Shown here: in pieces, positions 19,223 through 28,544 of the stretch | How the letters are laid out: each line of letters starts with the position of its first letter | Numbering within the stretch: position 1 is the first letter of the stretch | Assembly: GCF_016894385.1 (NCBI RefSeq) | Contig: NZ_CP069811.1 | Location: forward strand, 472,501-536,500 | Length of the DNA stretch: 64,000 nucleotides | Source of the DNA: Cupriavidus oxalaticus | Lineage (GTDB): Bacteria; Pseudomonadota; Gammaproteobacteria; Burkholderiales; Burkholderiaceae | Direction of reading: 5' to 3' | Made by a program: the position numbers and the translations under genes | Notes under the pieces: generated by a model | Database searches by the model: none | The model's input: the letters and a program-made list of their open reading frames with translations, nothing else | What the model was told of the DNA's origin: nothing

Positions 19223-20848
19223 ATGGCTTTGAAGAATCTGTCTATCCGCACGCGGCTGCTGGCGGGATTCGGCACACTGGCGGGCGTGGTGCTCGTGGTT
19301 TCGGCGTATTCGCTGCATGCGCTGGGCGATGCCACCGAGGGCTTCAACGGCTATCTCAACGGGCTGAACGCGCGTGCCGAGGTGGCGGCGCAGGTGCGCA
19401 GCGCGGTGGACCGGCGCGCCATCGCGGCACGCAACCTGGTGCTGGTGACGGACCCGGCCGACCTGGAGCGCGAGCAGGCCGAGGCGTTGCGCGCGCATCA
19501 GGACGTGCAGGCGCGGCTGGCGCGGCTCAACGAGATGGTGCGGCAGGCTGATGCCAGCGACGAAGCGCGCAAGCTGGTCGAGGACGTGGCCAGGGTCGAA
19601 GCGCAGTACGGCACGGTGGCCACCGCCATCGTCGGCCTGGCGGTGGAGCGCAAGGTCGAGGAAGCGGTATCGCGCATCGACAAGCAATGCCGTCCGCTGC
19701 TGGCGGCGCTGACCAAGGCGACCGACGCCTACGCGGACTTCACCAAGGCACGCCAGAAGGCGATGGAACGCAAGCTGGAAGCCGACTATGAGCACCAGCG
19801 CAACCTGCTGATCCTGATCTCGCTGGTGTCGGCGGCCATTGCCGCGGCGGGCGGGGTCCTGGTCACGCGCGCGATCACGCGGCCGATCGAACGCGCCGTC
19901 GAGGTGGCCGACACGGTCGCGGCGGGCAACCTGGGTGTGCGCATCGTGGTGGACCGCAACGACGAAACCGGCCGCCTGCTGGCGGCGCTGCGCGACATGA
20001 ACGAGCGCCTGACCGCCACCGTCACGCAGGTGCGCGCCAGCAGTGCCAATATCGCGCTGTCGACCAGCGAGATCGCCGCCGGCAATGCGGACCTGAGCAG
20101 CCGTACCGAAGAGCAGGCCGCGTCGCTGGAGCAGACCGCGGCCAGCATGGAAGAGCTGACCGAGACCGTGCGCCAGAATACCGACAACGCGCGCCAGGCC
20201 AGCGAGCTGGCGCGCAACGCCGCCGAGGTGGCGCAGCGCGGCAGCACCACCGTGCAGCGCGTGGTCGGCACCATGCAGGACATCAGCGCCAGCTCGGCCA
20301 AGATTGCCGAGATCACCGGCATCATCGAAGGCATTGCTTTTCAGACCAATATCCTCGCGCTCAACGCCGCGGTCGAGGCGGCGCGCGCGGGCGAGCAGGG
20401 GCGCGGCTTCGCGGTGGTGGCCAGCGAGGTGCGCGCGCTGGCGCACCGGTCGTCGGGCGCGGCCAAGGAGATCAAGGAACTGATCGAGGCTTCGGGCCGC
20501 CAGGTGCAGGACGGCTCGTCGCTTGCCAGCGAAGCCGGCCAGACCATGGCCGAGGTGACGCAGGCGGTGGCGCGCGTGACCGGCATCGTGGAAGACATCG
20601 CCACCGCGTCGGCCGAGCAGAGCCGCGGCATCGAGCAGGTCAACCAGGCCATCGTGCAGATCGACCAGGTGACGCAGCAGAATGCGTCGCTGGTGAACGA
20701 GGCCGCCATGGCATCGCGCGCGCTGGAAGAGCAGGGCCGCGAGCTGAGCGAGGTGGTGGCGTTCTTCAGGCTGCCGGGCGAGGGTGGCGGGCGTGTCGGG
20801 GCGCCGGGTTTGGCGCGGCGAGTGGTGGGTGCGATGGCGACGGCGTAA
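19223..20848 (+). CDS. Methyl-accepting chemotaxis protein
   Basis: 541 residues with a Tar/Tsr-like layout: first membrane helix about 12-32, a short four-helix-bundle periplasmic domain about 35-188, second membrane helix about 189-210, HAMP about 211-265, then the signalling coiled coil with the invariant tip [39 protein letters not shown]. It would sense a small ligand outside and control CheA. The ligand cannot be read. No CheR-tethering pentapeptide is seen at the C-terminus. It stands alone, about 9 kb from the flagellar operon; no sigma-28 promoter was recognised. Confidence 0.93.
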   Translation: MALKNLSIRTRLLAGFGTLAGVVLVVSAYSLHALGDATEGFNGYLNGLNARAEVAAQVRSAVDRRAIAARNLVLVTDPADLEREQAEALRAHQDVQARLARLNEMVRQADASDEARKLVEDVARVEAQYGTVATAIVGLAVERKVEEAVSRIDKQCRPLLAALTKATDAYADFTKARQKAMERKLEADYEHQRNLLILISLVSAAIAAAGGVLVTRAITRPIERAVEVADTVAAGNLGVRIVVDRNDETGRLLAALRDMNERLTATVTQVRASSANIALSTSEIAAGNADLSSRTEEQAASLEQTAASMEELTETVRQNTDNARQASELARNAAEVAQRGSTTVQRVVGTMQDISASSAKIAEITGIIEGIAFQTNILALNAAVEAARAGEQGRGFAVVASEVRALAHRSSGAAKEIKELIEASGRQVQDGSSLASEAGQTMAEVTQAVARVTGIVEDIATASAEQSRGIEQVNQAIVQIDQVTQQNASLVNEAAMASRALEEQGRELSEVVAFFRLPGEGGGRVGAPGLARRVVGAMATA

Positions 20849-20874
20849 GCGCCGCCGTACTCCCTCTCCCCCGG

Positions 20875-20900
20875 CCCCTCTCCCGCAAGCGGGAGAGGGG
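20875..20900. repeat. CCCTCTCCC-family hairpin (copy 2)
   Basis: Arms CCCCTCTCCCGC (20875-20886) and GCGGGAGAGGGG (20889-20900) with only AA between, 26 bp after the chemoreceptor stop. Likely doubles as a transcription stop, although no T-run follows. Confidence 0.65.
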
Positions 20901-20975
20901 AGCAAACCGGCGGGTGCGTGGGCGGCGCGGGGCGGGTAGACTTGCCTGTCCCGCTTCCCATTTTCCGCCGCCACC

Positions 20976-21950
20976 ATGCCCAATCTGCCGATCTCCTTCG
21001 AAGACATCGCCGCCGCCCACGACCGCATCCGCGACGCGGCCCACCGCACGCCGGTGCTGACTTCCTCCACCGCCGATGCGGCCACCGGGGCGCAGCTGTT
21101 CTTCAAGTGCGAGAACTTCCAGCGCATCGGCGCCTTCAAGTTCCGCGGCGCGTATAACGCCATCGCCCGGTTCACGCCGCAGCAGAAGGCCGGTGGCGTG
21201 CTGGCGTTCTCGTCGGGCAACCATGCGCAGGCGATTGCGCTGTCGGCACGGCTCTTGGGCGTGCGGGCGGTGATCGTGATGCCGCAGGACGCACCCGCGA
21301 TCAAGATCGAAGCGACCCGCGGCTACGGCGCCGAGGTGGTGCTGTACGACCGCTACAAGGACGACCGCGAGGCGCTGGGCCGCAGCATCGCGGCCGAGCG
21401 CGGCATGACGCTGATCCCGCCGTACGACCATCCCCACGTGATGGCCGGCCAGGGCACGGCGGCCAAGGAACTGCTGGAAGAGACCGGTCCGCTGGACATG
21501 CTGGCGGTATGCCTGGGCGGCGGCGGGCTGCTGTCGGGCTGCGCGGTGGCGGCCAGCGCGATGGCGCCCGGCTGCGCGGTGTATGGCGTGGAGCCGGAGG
21601 CCGGCAACGATGGCCAGCGCAGCCTGCGCAGCGGCCAGATCGTCCGCATCGACACCCCCCGCACCATCGCCGATGGCGCGCAGACGCCGTTCCTGGGCCA
21701 GCATACCTTCGCGGTGATCCGCGAGCTGGTGACCGATATCGTCACGGTTTCGGATGCCGAGCTGGTCGAGACCATGAAGTTCTTCGCCGGCCGCATGAAG
21801 ATCGTGGTCGAGCCCACCGGCTGCCTGGCCGCCGCCGCGGTGCTGCACGGCAAGCTCGATGTGCGGGGCAAGCGCGTGGGCATCATCGTCTCCGGCGGCA
21901 ATGTCGACCTGGGCAGCTTTGCCGGCTTCCTGCAGGGGCAGGCAGGCTGA
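20976..21950 (+). CDS. PLP-dependent threonine/serine dehydratase or hydroxyaspartate ammonia-lyase
   Basis: 324 residues, a single catalytic domain of the fold-type II PLP family. The Schiff-base Lys is in FQRIGAFKFRGAYNA, the phosphate-binding glycine loop is CLGGGGLLSG, and SSGNHAQAIA binds the substrate carboxylate. There is no C-terminal ACT-like regulatory domain, so it is not biosynthetic IlvA. The length and the sequence around SGNHAQ resemble serine racemase and threo-3-hydroxyaspartate ammonia-lyase as well as catabolic threonine dehydratase. Exact substrate is open. It is followed by rtcB 95 bp later, with no evident functional link. Confidence 0.85.
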   Translation: MPNLPISFEDIAAAHDRIRDAAHRTPVLTSSTADAATGAQLFFKCENFQRIGAFKFRGAYNAIARFTPQQKAGGVLAFSSGNHAQAIALSARLLGVRAVIVMPQDAPAIKIEATRGYGAEVVLYDRYKDDREALGRSIAAERGMTLIPPYDHPHVMAGQGTAAKELLEETGPLDMLAVCLGGGGLLSGCAVAASAMAPGCAVYGVEPEAGNDGQRSLRSGQIVRIDTPRTIADGAQTPFLGQHTFAVIRELVTDIVTVSDAELVETMKFFAGRMKIVVEPTGCLAAAAVLHGKLDVRGKRVGIIVSGGNVDLGSFAGFLQGQAG

Positions 21951-22045
21951 TCCGCGACTGCCTTGCGTTCTGCCTTGCGTTCTCCGGAATCCGTCCGGCA
22001 CCCCGCCGTCTAACCTGCAACGCAACGCCAAAGCAGGACCAGACC

Positions 22046-23275
22046 ATGACGGCCAGGCAGCACTATGACGTTCTCGATACCGGCGCCGGCAAGCCGGTAA
22101 AGATGTGGACCCGCGGCGTCCCCGTGGAAGACGCCGCGCGCCGGCAGCTGCTCAATACCGCGCAGATGCCGTTTATCTTCCGCCACCTGGCGGTGATGCC
22201 GGACGTGCACCTCGGCAAGGGCTCGACCATCGGCTCGGTGATTCCGACCGTGGGCGCGGTGATCCCGGCCGCGGTGGGCGTGGATATCGGCTGCGGCATG
22301 ATGGCGGTAAAGACCTCGCTGACCGCCTCGGACCTGCCCGACAACCTCGGCCCGCTGCGCAGCGCGATCGAGCATGCCGTGCCGCACGGCCGCACCGCGC
22401 AGGGCGGGCGGCGCGACGAGGGCGCCTGGGGCTCGGTGCCCACGCACGTCGACGCGGTGTGGGCGGGCATGGCCGCGGATTTCCGCCGCATTACCGACAG
22501 ATATCCGCAGCTGGCGCGCACCAACCACCGCAACCACCTGGGCACGCTCGGCACCGGCAACCACTTTATCGAGGTCTGCCTGGACGAGTCGCAAGCGGTC
22601 TGGTTCATGCTGCACTCCGGCTCGCGCGGCGTGGGTAACGCCATCGGCACCACCTTCATCACGCTGGCGCAGCAGGACATGCGGCGCCACCTGGCCAACC
22701 TGCCCGATCGCGACCTGGCCTACCTTGCCGAAGGCTCGCAGCACTATGAGGACTATGTCTTCGCGGTGTCGTGGGCGCAGGCGTTCGCGCGCCGCAACCG
22801 CGAGCTGATGATGGAAGCGGTGCTGGCCGCGGCGCAGCGCGTGCTGCGCAAGCCGTTCCAGGCACGGCTCGAAGCCGTCAACTGCCACCACAACTATGTG
22901 CAGAAGGAACATCACTTCGGCAAGGAAGTGCTGGTGACACGCAAGGGCGCGGTCAGTGCGCGCGCCGGCGAGCTGGGCATCATCCCCGGCTCGATGGGCG
23001 CGCGCTCTTTCATCGTGCGCGGCAAGGGCAATCCGGAATCGTTCTGCTCATGCAGCCACGGCGCGGGCCGCACCATGAGCCGCAGCGAAGCCAGGCGCCG
23101 CTTCACCGTGGCCGACCAGAAGCACGCCACCGAAGGGGTGGAATGCCGCAAGGACGCCGCGGTGATCGATGAGATCCCGATGGCGTACAAGGACATCGAT
23201 GCGGTGATGGCGGCGCAGTCGGACCTGGTCGAGGTGGTGCATACGCTGCGGCAGGTGGTGTGCGTGAAGGGGTGA
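22046..23275 (+). CDS. rtcB: RNA-splicing ligase RtcB
   Basis: 409 residues from ATG 22046, the same size as E. coli RtcB and alike along its length. It joins RNA 3'-phosphate or 2',3'-cyclic phosphate ends to 5'-OH ends with GTP and Mn2+. Active-site residues are all present: Cys in GVDIGCGM, His in GTGNHF, LHSGSRG and NCHHNYVQKEHHFG, and the guanylylated His in FCSCSHGAGR. The C-terminus DLVEVVHTLRQVVCVKG is typical. No rtcA, rtcR regulator, archease or RF-H gene is beside it, so it may be made constitutively or be controlled from elsewhere. Confidence 0.96.
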   Translation: MTARQHYDVLDTGAGKPVKMWTRGVPVEDAARRQLLNTAQMPFIFRHLAVMPDVHLGKGSTIGSVIPTVGAVIPAAVGVDIGCGMMAVKTSLTASDLPDNLGPLRSAIEHAVPHGRTAQGGRRDEGAWGSVPTHVDAVWAGMAADFRRITDRYPQLARTNHRNHLGTLGTGNHFIEVCLDESQAVWFMLHSGSRGVGNAIGTTFITLAQQDMRRHLANLPDRDLAYLAEGSQHYEDYVFAVSWAQAFARRNRELMMEAVLAAAQRVLRKPFQARLEAVNCHHNYVQKEHHFGKEVLVTRKGAVSARAGELGIIPGSMGARSFIVRGKGNPESFCSCSHGAGRTMSRSEARRRFTVADQKHATEGVECRKDAAVIDEIPMAYKDIDAVMAAQSDLVEVVHTLRQVVCVKG

Positions 23276-23335
23276 GGGGCAGGCGCCAGGCGCTCGCGCA
23301 TCGCGTTTGCCTGGCGGGGCGCGGGCAGCGCTTCC

Positions 23336-24433
23336 TCAGAACTTGTGGCGCATCCCCATCACGGCGCCGAACTGGCTGGTGCCGGCCGGGCCGATGGACG
23401 CCGAGGCGCCGTTCAGGCCGATGCGCGAGCCATCGTCATTGTGGATGTATGCCACCTGGGCGTAGACGTCGGTGCGCCTGGACAATGCGTAGTCGAGCAG
23501 CACGGCCGTGCTCCACGCGTCGCCGTTGCGGCGCCGGTCGTTCAGCAGATAGCCAGCGCCGCTGAGCGACAGCGCGGGGGTGAGCTGGTAGCCGGCGCCG
23601 ATCCAGAACAGGTCGGTACGCCGGGCGGGCACGGCGGCCGTGGCGCCGATGTCGCCATTGAGCCAGCGGTATCCGGCATACACCCTGGCGTTCGCGAACC
23701 GGTAGGCGGCGGCAACGGCAAGCCGCCGGTCCTTCTGCGAGGAATTCTGCCCCGCGATGCCGGCGGTGCCTTGCTGCTCGTCGTAGATCACCGTGAAGCC
23801 GGCGTTGCCGGCGCTGTACTCGATGCCGCCGCTCAGCGCGCGGTCGCTCTTCATGTCGCCCGGCACCTCGCCCGCCACCGCGCCGCCGCCCAGCGAAGTG
23901 CCGCGCGCGAACGAGTACAGGCCCGTGACCGTCAGTGCGCCGAACTTGCCGACGTACTTGGCCGTGTTGTCGTAGCGCCCGGCGGTCATCGCATCCATCA
24001 TGAAGACCGAATAGCGCGGGGACACCGCCATGGCATCGTAGCGGATCAGGATGTCATACAGGATATTGTTCTGGCGGCCCAGCGTCGCGCGGCCATATGG
24101 CGACGACATCCCGACGAATGCCTGGCGCCCGAACAGCCGCCCGCCCTGCGCGGCGGTGCCGGCGTCGATGTCGAAGCCATTCTCGAGCACGAACAGTGCC
24201 TGCACGCTGCCGCCGAGGTCTTCGCTGCCGCGGATGCCCCAGCGCGAGCCGGACAGGTTGCCCGATGTCATGCGCGTCAGGCTGTTGCCGTTGGCATCGG
24301 CGTGCGTCAGGAACTCGATGCCGGCATCGGCCACGCCATAGAGCGTGACCGAGGCTTGCGCCTGCGCGGCGCCGGCGGCGAGGATGCCGGCGGCCAGGAT
24401 GATGTGTCGAAGCAGGGAATGGTGTTGGCTCAT
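23336..24433 (-). CDS. Outer-membrane porin (Gram-negative general porin family)
   Basis: 365 residues from ATG 24433. The signal peptide ends at AAQAQA; the mature protein opens SVTLYGVADAGIEF, as in beta-proteobacterial trimeric porins, and ends with GMRHKF, the terminal Phe needed for barrel assembly. SRWGIRGSEDLGGSVQALFVLENGFD and GRQAFVGMSSPYGRATLGRQ are typical strands and the constriction loop region. It would let small anions through the outer membrane. It lies downstream of and in line with the Bug gene (247 bp gap) and the fusion enzyme, so it may belong to the same uptake system, but it could have its own promoter. Confidence 0.92.
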   Translation of the reverse strand: MSQHHSLLRHIILAAGILAAGAAQAQASVTLYGVADAGIEFLTHADANGNSLTRMTSGNLSGSRWGIRGSEDLGGSVQALFVLENGFDIDAGTAAQGGRLFGRQAFVGMSSPYGRATLGRQNNILYDILIRYDAMAVSPRYSVFMMDAMTAGRYDNTAKYVGKFGALTVTGLYSFARGTSLGGGAVAGEVPGDMKSDRALSGGIEYSAGNAGFTVIYDEQQGTAGIAGQNSSQKDRRLAVAAAYRFANARVYAGYRWLNGDIGATAAVPARRTDLFWIGAGYQLTPALSLSGAGYLLNDRRRNGDAWSTAVLLDYALSRRTDVYAQVAYIHNDDGSRIGLNGASASIGPAGTSQFGAVMGMRHKF

Positions 24434-24680
24434 GTTGTCGATGTTCTTGTACTTCTTGTGTTCTGGTACTGGATGCGCCGGTCGCTGTCGAAAGTCCTGT
24501 CCCCCCGCCCGGAATCGGGCGCACGCGGCCATTGCCTGACGGACGATGCCAGGACGCAGGGACGAACGCGCGCTCACGGGGGCCGGTATGCGCCCGTGCA
24601 GGAACGATCCAGGTCGGGATGTCGGGGTCGGGATGTCGGGGGGAGGGGCCTGCTGTTACCTGGCCGGTGCCCCGGGATGG

Positions 24681-25673
24681 TCAGTCGACGAGCAGATTGA
24701 TCTTCGTCGCGAATTTCTGCCAGCGATCGATATCGGAGGTCACCAGCTTCTGGAATTCGGCAGGGGTGCTCGTGGTCGTGGCAAAGCCGAGCTGCTCCAG
24801 CGAAGACCTGACCTCGGGCTTGGCGATGGCCCTGGCGATTTCCGTGTTCAGCTTCTGCACGATTTCGGGCGGCGTGTTCGCCGGGGCCAGGATGCCGAAC
24901 CATTGGTCGACGTCATAGCCGGGGATGCCAAGCTCGCTCACGCTCGGCACGTCGGGCAGGAACGGCGAACGTGCCTTCGACGTGACGGCCAGCGCGCGCA
25001 ACCTGTTGCTTTTCAGGTAGGGCATGGTGTTGGTCAGCGTATTGATGCTGACATCCGCCTGGTTGCCGAGCACGTCGGCGATGGCGGGTGCACAACCCTT
25101 GTACGGCACGTGAAGCATAGCGATCCTTGCCGAGACCTTCAGCAATTCACCGGCCAGATGCTGGGGCGTGCCGTTACCGCACGAGGCATAGCTGGGGGGT
25201 GAGGCGCTCTTGCCCGTCGCCAGCAAGTCGTTGAAGGTGCGGATCTTCGAGAGCGATGGCACGGCGATCACCGACGGCACCGAAGCAAAGGTGATGACGG
25301 CGCTGAAATCGGACTTCGGGTTGAACTGCAGCTTCTTGAAGACGCTCGGGTTGATGGCGAAGCTGCTGTTGACGATCAGCAGCGTGTAGCCGTCGGCAGG
25401 GCTCTTGGCGACGAACTCGGCACCGATATTGCCGCTGGCGCCCGGCCGGTTGTCGACGACTACCTGCTGCCCCAGCGATTTGCTGATGTCCGCCCCGATC
25501 AGGCGCGCAAGGGAATCGGTCCCGCCTCCGGCCGGGAACGTCACCACCATGCGGATGGGCTTCTGCGGGAAGGTACTGGCGATATTGGCCTCGGCGCGCC
25601 CGGGCAGGGTGCCCAGGCTCCCTGCGACAAACAGGAGCGATGCCAGGCTGTTGACGACGGATAGGGGTCTCAT
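24681..25673 (-). CDS. Bug-family periplasmic binding protein (TctC-type), second copy
   Basis: 330 residues with a signal peptide (hydrophobic 8-25, cleavage near RAEA). The mature start FPQKPIRMVVTFPAGGGTDSLARLIG is diagnostic for Bug proteins, as is QQVVVDNRPGASGNIGAEFVAKSPADGYTLL. It starts 43 bp after the stop of the PhnN/phosphorylase fusion on the same strand, so the two should share a transcript. Bug proteins bind carboxylates; some of the family in Bordetella are reported to bind nicotinate-type pyridines, which would fit the nearby NadC gene. No TctAB genes adjoin. The ligand is inferred, not seen. Confidence 0.9.
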   Translation of the reverse strand: MRPLSVVNSLASLLFVAGSLGTLPGRAEANIASTFPQKPIRMVVTFPAGGGTDSLARLIGADISKSLGQQVVVDNRPGASGNIGAEFVAKSPADGYTLLIVNSSFAINPSVFKKLQFNPKSDFSAVITFASVPSVIAVPSLSKIRTFNDLLATGKSASPPSYASCGNGTPQHLAGELLKVSARIAMLHVPYKGCAPAIADVLGNQADVSINTLTNTMPYLKSNRLRALAVTSKARSPFLPDVPSVSELGIPGYDVDQWFGILAPANTPPEIVQKLNTEIARAIAKPEVRSSLEQLGFATTTSTPAEFQKLVTSDIDRWQKFATKINLLVD

Positions 25674-25716
25674 GGATATGCCTCGTCGGTTAGGTTGAAG
25701 GAAGGGGAAATGCTGG

Positions 25717-27522
25717 TCAATCGGGATCTATACGCACTGCCTGATGGCACTCGCCACCAACGCGGACCAGTGCCGCTGCCGCCTCAAGTGCTGCAGCGGA
25801 GTCGGCGTGGATACGGTAGAGGGGTTGCCCCGGCGCCACCTGCGCACCGACCGTGCACAGCAGGTCGATGCCTGCGCCCGCGGCGCGCGGTGCCCCGGCA
25901 GCGCGCGCCACGCCGGAAATCTGCAAGCCCTCGATGGCCGTCACCTGGCCCCGCGTGGTGGCGGCCACGATCCGCGTATGCGTACCCGGCGCCACCGGGC
26001 GGGAGCGAATGCCCTGCGCTGCGGCGATCCGGTCGAACGCGGCCTTCGCCTTGCCTTCGTGCAGCAGCGCAGCCGCAATGCGCATGCCCTGTTCGGCGCA
26101 GCCCACGCGGGGATCGAAGGCGATGATCTCGCCGGCAAAGCGCAGGGCTTTTTCACGCAGGTCCGCGGGAGCCGCGGGATCGTTGTCGAGCACCAGCCGG
26201 ACGTCGCGCACTTCCAGCGCGGGGCCGATGCCACGGCCGATCGGGTGGCTGCCGTCCGTGACCAGCGCGCGCACGTGCAGGCCCAGTCCCTTGCCGACGT
26301 GTTCGAACAGTGCGCCGAGCGCCTCGGCGTCGGCGCGCGTCGCCAGCTTGGCCTGCGGCCCGAAGGGCAGATCGACGATGACATGGGTCGCGCCGGCGGT
26401 GAACTTCTTCGACAGGATCGATGCCACCGACCAGCGTCGCGAATCGAGGCGCAGGGGCCGGGTGATCGCGTTCATCACGTCGTCGATCACGGAATGGTTC
26501 AGGCGTCCGTTCCACGCAATGCATGCGCGCGCCTGCGCCACGCATCGGCGCACGTCCTCGTGCGTCAGGTCGACCCGCGCGATGGTTTCCATCGCATCGG
26601 CAGTGCCGGCAGCAGATGTGATCGCGCGCGATGACGTCTTGGGCATGGCCAGGCCGTACGCCGCGACAATCGGCACCACCACCAGCGTGATGCGGCTGCC
26701 GGGAACGCCGCCCATTGAGTGCTTGTCGACGACAAGCGGCTCGTCCCAGTCGATGCGGGGTGTGAAGGCCGTCCGTGCGCGTGCCAGCGCCACCACTTCG
26801 GCGTCGGTCAGCGTGCGGGTTGCGGCAATGAGGAAGTCGGTCAGCTCTGCCTCGGTGTACCGCCCGGCGATGGCGTCTTGCAGCACGGCAACATAGGCAG
26901 CTTCGTCGAGCGGCTCGCCGCGCAGCTTGGCCATGAGGTTGGCGCGGCTGGCCGGCTGCCTGGTGGCGGATGCACTGGTGCCGCTTTGCAGCGCTTCGAC
27001 AAAGCGTGCCATGCCCGCTTCCAGCGTGCTGTCGTTTGACACCGTGATGCAGGCGACCTCGGGAGGCATCGATACTCCCGCTCGCGCCACCCGCCTGGCG
27101 ACCTGGTCGCCCGATTCACGTCCGCGCGCGCTGATGCGCTGTGCCAGCACCTCCTGCGGTGCCGTCACCAGGATGACCACGAAGCGCGGCAAGCGGGCGG
27201 CGAGGTCGGCGACGACGCCGCGCGAGCCATTGGCTACGACGTTGCGCCCGCGTTCCAGCTCGCGCATCAGCGACATGGGCAATCCATAGCGAAGGTCGTG
27301 TGCGTCCCAGGTGACCAGGAACTCGCCCCTTCGCTGGCGCCGTGCGAACTCGGCTTCCGTAACGCCCTCGTGATCCTCGCCGGCCGACCCGCCCGGGCGC
27401 GTGATGACGCGCCGTGCGAAGACATAGTCGTCATCGAGCGAGGCGCGCGCACCGTCGATCAGGGAATCCTTGCCAGCGCCACTGGGCCCCACAACGAGAA
27501 AGAATGTGCCGGTTGCCTTCAT
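25717..27522 (-). CDS. Fused ribose-1,5-bisphosphate kinase (PhnN) and AMP-phosphorylase-type nucleotide phosphorylase
   Basis: 601 residues in two parts. Residues 1-180 are a PhnN/guanylate-kinase-like domain: Walker [12 protein letters not shown] at 11-21, RRVITRP and [15 protein letters not shown]. PhnN makes PRPP from ribose 1,5-bisphosphate and ATP. After an Ala/Ser-rich linker (181-195), residues 196-601 are a thymidine-phosphorylase-fold domain whose signature [19 protein letters not shown] (265-283) and [18 protein letters not shown] (295-312) matches the archaeal AMP phosphorylase branch, not E. coli DeoA. That enzyme converts NMP plus phosphate to base and ribose 1,5-bisphosphate. 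The fusion therefore links two consecutive steps, NMP to PRPP. The archaeal N-terminal domain is replaced by the kinase. No phn C-P lyase genes are near. Confidence 0.88.
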   Translation of the reverse strand: MKATGTFFLVVGPSGAGKDSLIDGARASLDDDYVFARRVITRPGGSAGEDHEGVTEAEFARRQRRGEFLVTWDAHDLRYGLPMSLMRELERGRNVVANGSRGVVADLAARLPRFVVILVTAPQEVLAQRISARGRESGDQVARRVARAGVSMPPEVACITVSNDSTLEAGMARFVEALQSGTSASATRQPASRANLMAKLRGEPLDEAAYVAVLQDAIAGRYTEAELTDFLIAATRTLTDAEVVALARARTAFTPRIDWDEPLVVDKHSMGGVPGSRITLVVVPIVAAYGLAMPKTSSRAITSAAGTADAMETIARVDLTHEDVRRCVAQARACIAWNGRLNHSVIDDVMNAITRPLRLDSRRWSVASILSKKFTAGATHVIVDLPFGPQAKLATRADAEALGALFEHVGKGLGLHVRALVTDGSHPIGRGIGPALEVRDVRLVLDNDPAAPADLREKALRFAGEIIAFDPRVGCAEQGMRIAAALLHEGKAKAAFDRIAAAQGIRSRPVAPGTHTRIVAATTRGQVTAIEGLQISGVARAAGAPRAAGAGIDLLCTVGAQVAPGQPLYRIHADSAAALEAAAALVRVGGECHQAVRIDPD

Positions 27523-27528
27523 GATTAC

Positions 27529-27541
27529 CTTAGATGTCGAA
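27529..27541 (-). promoter_or_regulatory. Operator copy downstream of the fusion-gene promoter
   Basis: CTTAGATGTCGAA (plus-strand reading) lies 7-19 bp before the start codon and overlaps the likely AAGG ribosome site. It is the inverted counterpart of the site at 27587-27599 and matches the two sites before nadC. A bound repressor would block clearance or translation start. Confidence 0.7.
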
Positions 27542-27552
27542 GTTGTATGGCT

Positions 27553-27580
27553 ATGCTAGCACCGGCCGGGTGGGTGTCAA
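27553..27580 (-). promoter_or_regulatory. Promoter of the fusion gene
   Basis: On the minus strand: TTGACA at 27580-27575, 16-bp spacer, TAGCAT at 27558-27553. The same TTGACA-N16-(-10) unit with identical flanks precedes nadC. It is bracketed by two operator copies. Confidence 0.7.
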
Positions 27581-27586
27581 GATAAG

Positions 27587-27599
27587 TTCGATGTCTAAG
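27587..27599 (-). promoter_or_regulatory. Operator copy upstream of the fusion-gene -35
   Basis: TTCGATGTCTAAG, 6 bp upstream of the -35 box. Consensus of the four sites, read in one orientation, is CTTAGA-N3-CGAA. The core TTAGA-NN-TCGAA is an imperfect dyad of the size a MarR dimer covers. Confidence 0.7.
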
Positions 27600-27685
27600 G
27601 TAATGCAAGCAATGGGCCATCCCCCGCAAATCCAGTGTGTACGCGGGATTCGCATGGTCGTAGGGGAAAACACGGGTAACCGCAT

Positions 27686-27720
27686 GCGCGCTGCCGGTGC
27701 CTCATGCATCGGCAGCGCGC
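27686..27720. repeat. Long hairpin in the fusion/marR divergent region
   Basis: Perfect 11-bp arms GCGCGCTGCCG (27686-27696) and CGGCAGCGCGC (27710-27720). Pairing continues inward (GTGC with GCAT) to leave a 5-nt loop. It lies midway in the 349-bp gap between the divergent genes and is unlike the paired operators. It may insulate the two promoters or fold in the marR leader. Confidence 0.55.
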
Positions 27721-27871
27721 ACGGTGCACTAATGGAGTGAATACTACATAGAGGGGGCGGGCGGTCCGGGCGTGGTGCCGGATGCGCGAGCGCGCGAGGC
27801 GCTATCATGTGCACTGTCGCTTGCACCGCATCATGGTGCCGCATGCATACCTTTCATTTCCCGTCACGACT

Positions 27872-28417
27872 ATGGCCACAAGGAAGCCGGATGCTCCGGT
27901 CAACATCACGCCGCCGGATGAAGCCGATGAAGAACGGCTTGCCCACCTGGTAAAGGACGCCGCGCGCGCCTATATCCGGGCGCTGCAACTGCGCCTGGCG
28001 GAACATTCGGTTTCATACGGCCACTGGACCATCCTGCGTATCCTGTGGCGCCATGACGGCCTGTCGCAGCGCGAGTTGAGCGAGCGGGCCGGCGTGACCG
28101 AGCCGACCACCTTTGCGGCGGTGAAGGCGCTGGAAGCGCTGGGCTATGTGGAACGCACGCACCTTCCCGGCAACAGGAAGAAGGTGCACGTGTTCCTGAG
28201 CAAGACCGGGCGCGCGTTGCGCCGCAAGCTCGAACCGCTGGCCACCGAGGTCAATGAACTCAGCGTGGAGGGCGTGAGCGAAGAGGATGTGCTGACCACG
28301 CGCCGCGTGTTGATCACGATCGCCAAGCGCCTGGTCGCCGACGAGATCGCGTCGGCTGAGAACGGCCGGCGGGTGCCGTCCACGCAGGAGGTGGGGCGGC
28401 TGCTGTCGGACCTGTAG
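27872..28417 (+). CDS. MarR-family regulator, probable controller of the fusion gene and nadC
   Basis: 181 residues from ATG 27872. The winged helix spans about 55-120: GLSQRELSERAGVTEPTTFAAVKALEALGYVERTHLPGNRKKVHVFLSKTG, with the wing Arg/Lys. Long flanking helices (about 20-50 and 125-165) would make the MarR dimer. The C-terminal 20 residues extend past the usual length. MarR proteins mostly repress and are released by small ligands, often aromatic acids. It sits between the two genes whose promoters share four copies of one operator; it lacks that motif before its own start, so it is probably not autoregulated through it. Assignment of this regulator to those sites is inference. Confidence 0.88.
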   Translation: MATRKPDAPVNITPPDEADEERLAHLVKDAARAYIRALQLRLAEHSVSYGHWTILRILWRHDGLSQRELSERAGVTEPTTFAAVKALEALGYVERTHLPGNRKKVHVFLSKTGRALRRKLEPLATEVNELSVEGVSEEDVLTTRRVLITIAKRLVADEIASAENGRRVPSTQEVGRLLSDL

Positions 28418-28435
28418 CGGCAGTCGGCTGGCGCC

Positions 28436-28472
28436 AATGAAAAGGCCCCCGTCGGCCAGGCCGGCGAGGGTG
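28436..28472 (-). terminator. Probable terminator of nadC
   Basis: Read on minus, CCCTCGCCGGCC pairs with GGCCGACGGGGG (two G-U type pairs) and is followed by CCTTTTC. It lies 73 bp past the nadC stop in the convergent gap with marR and might serve both. Confidence 0.5.
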
Positions 28473-28544
28473 AATGCCTTGGGTAGAAGGCGTGAAACCG
28501 ATGTCGGGGCGCCTGGGCCCCGGGGCCCAGGCAGGCGCGATGCG

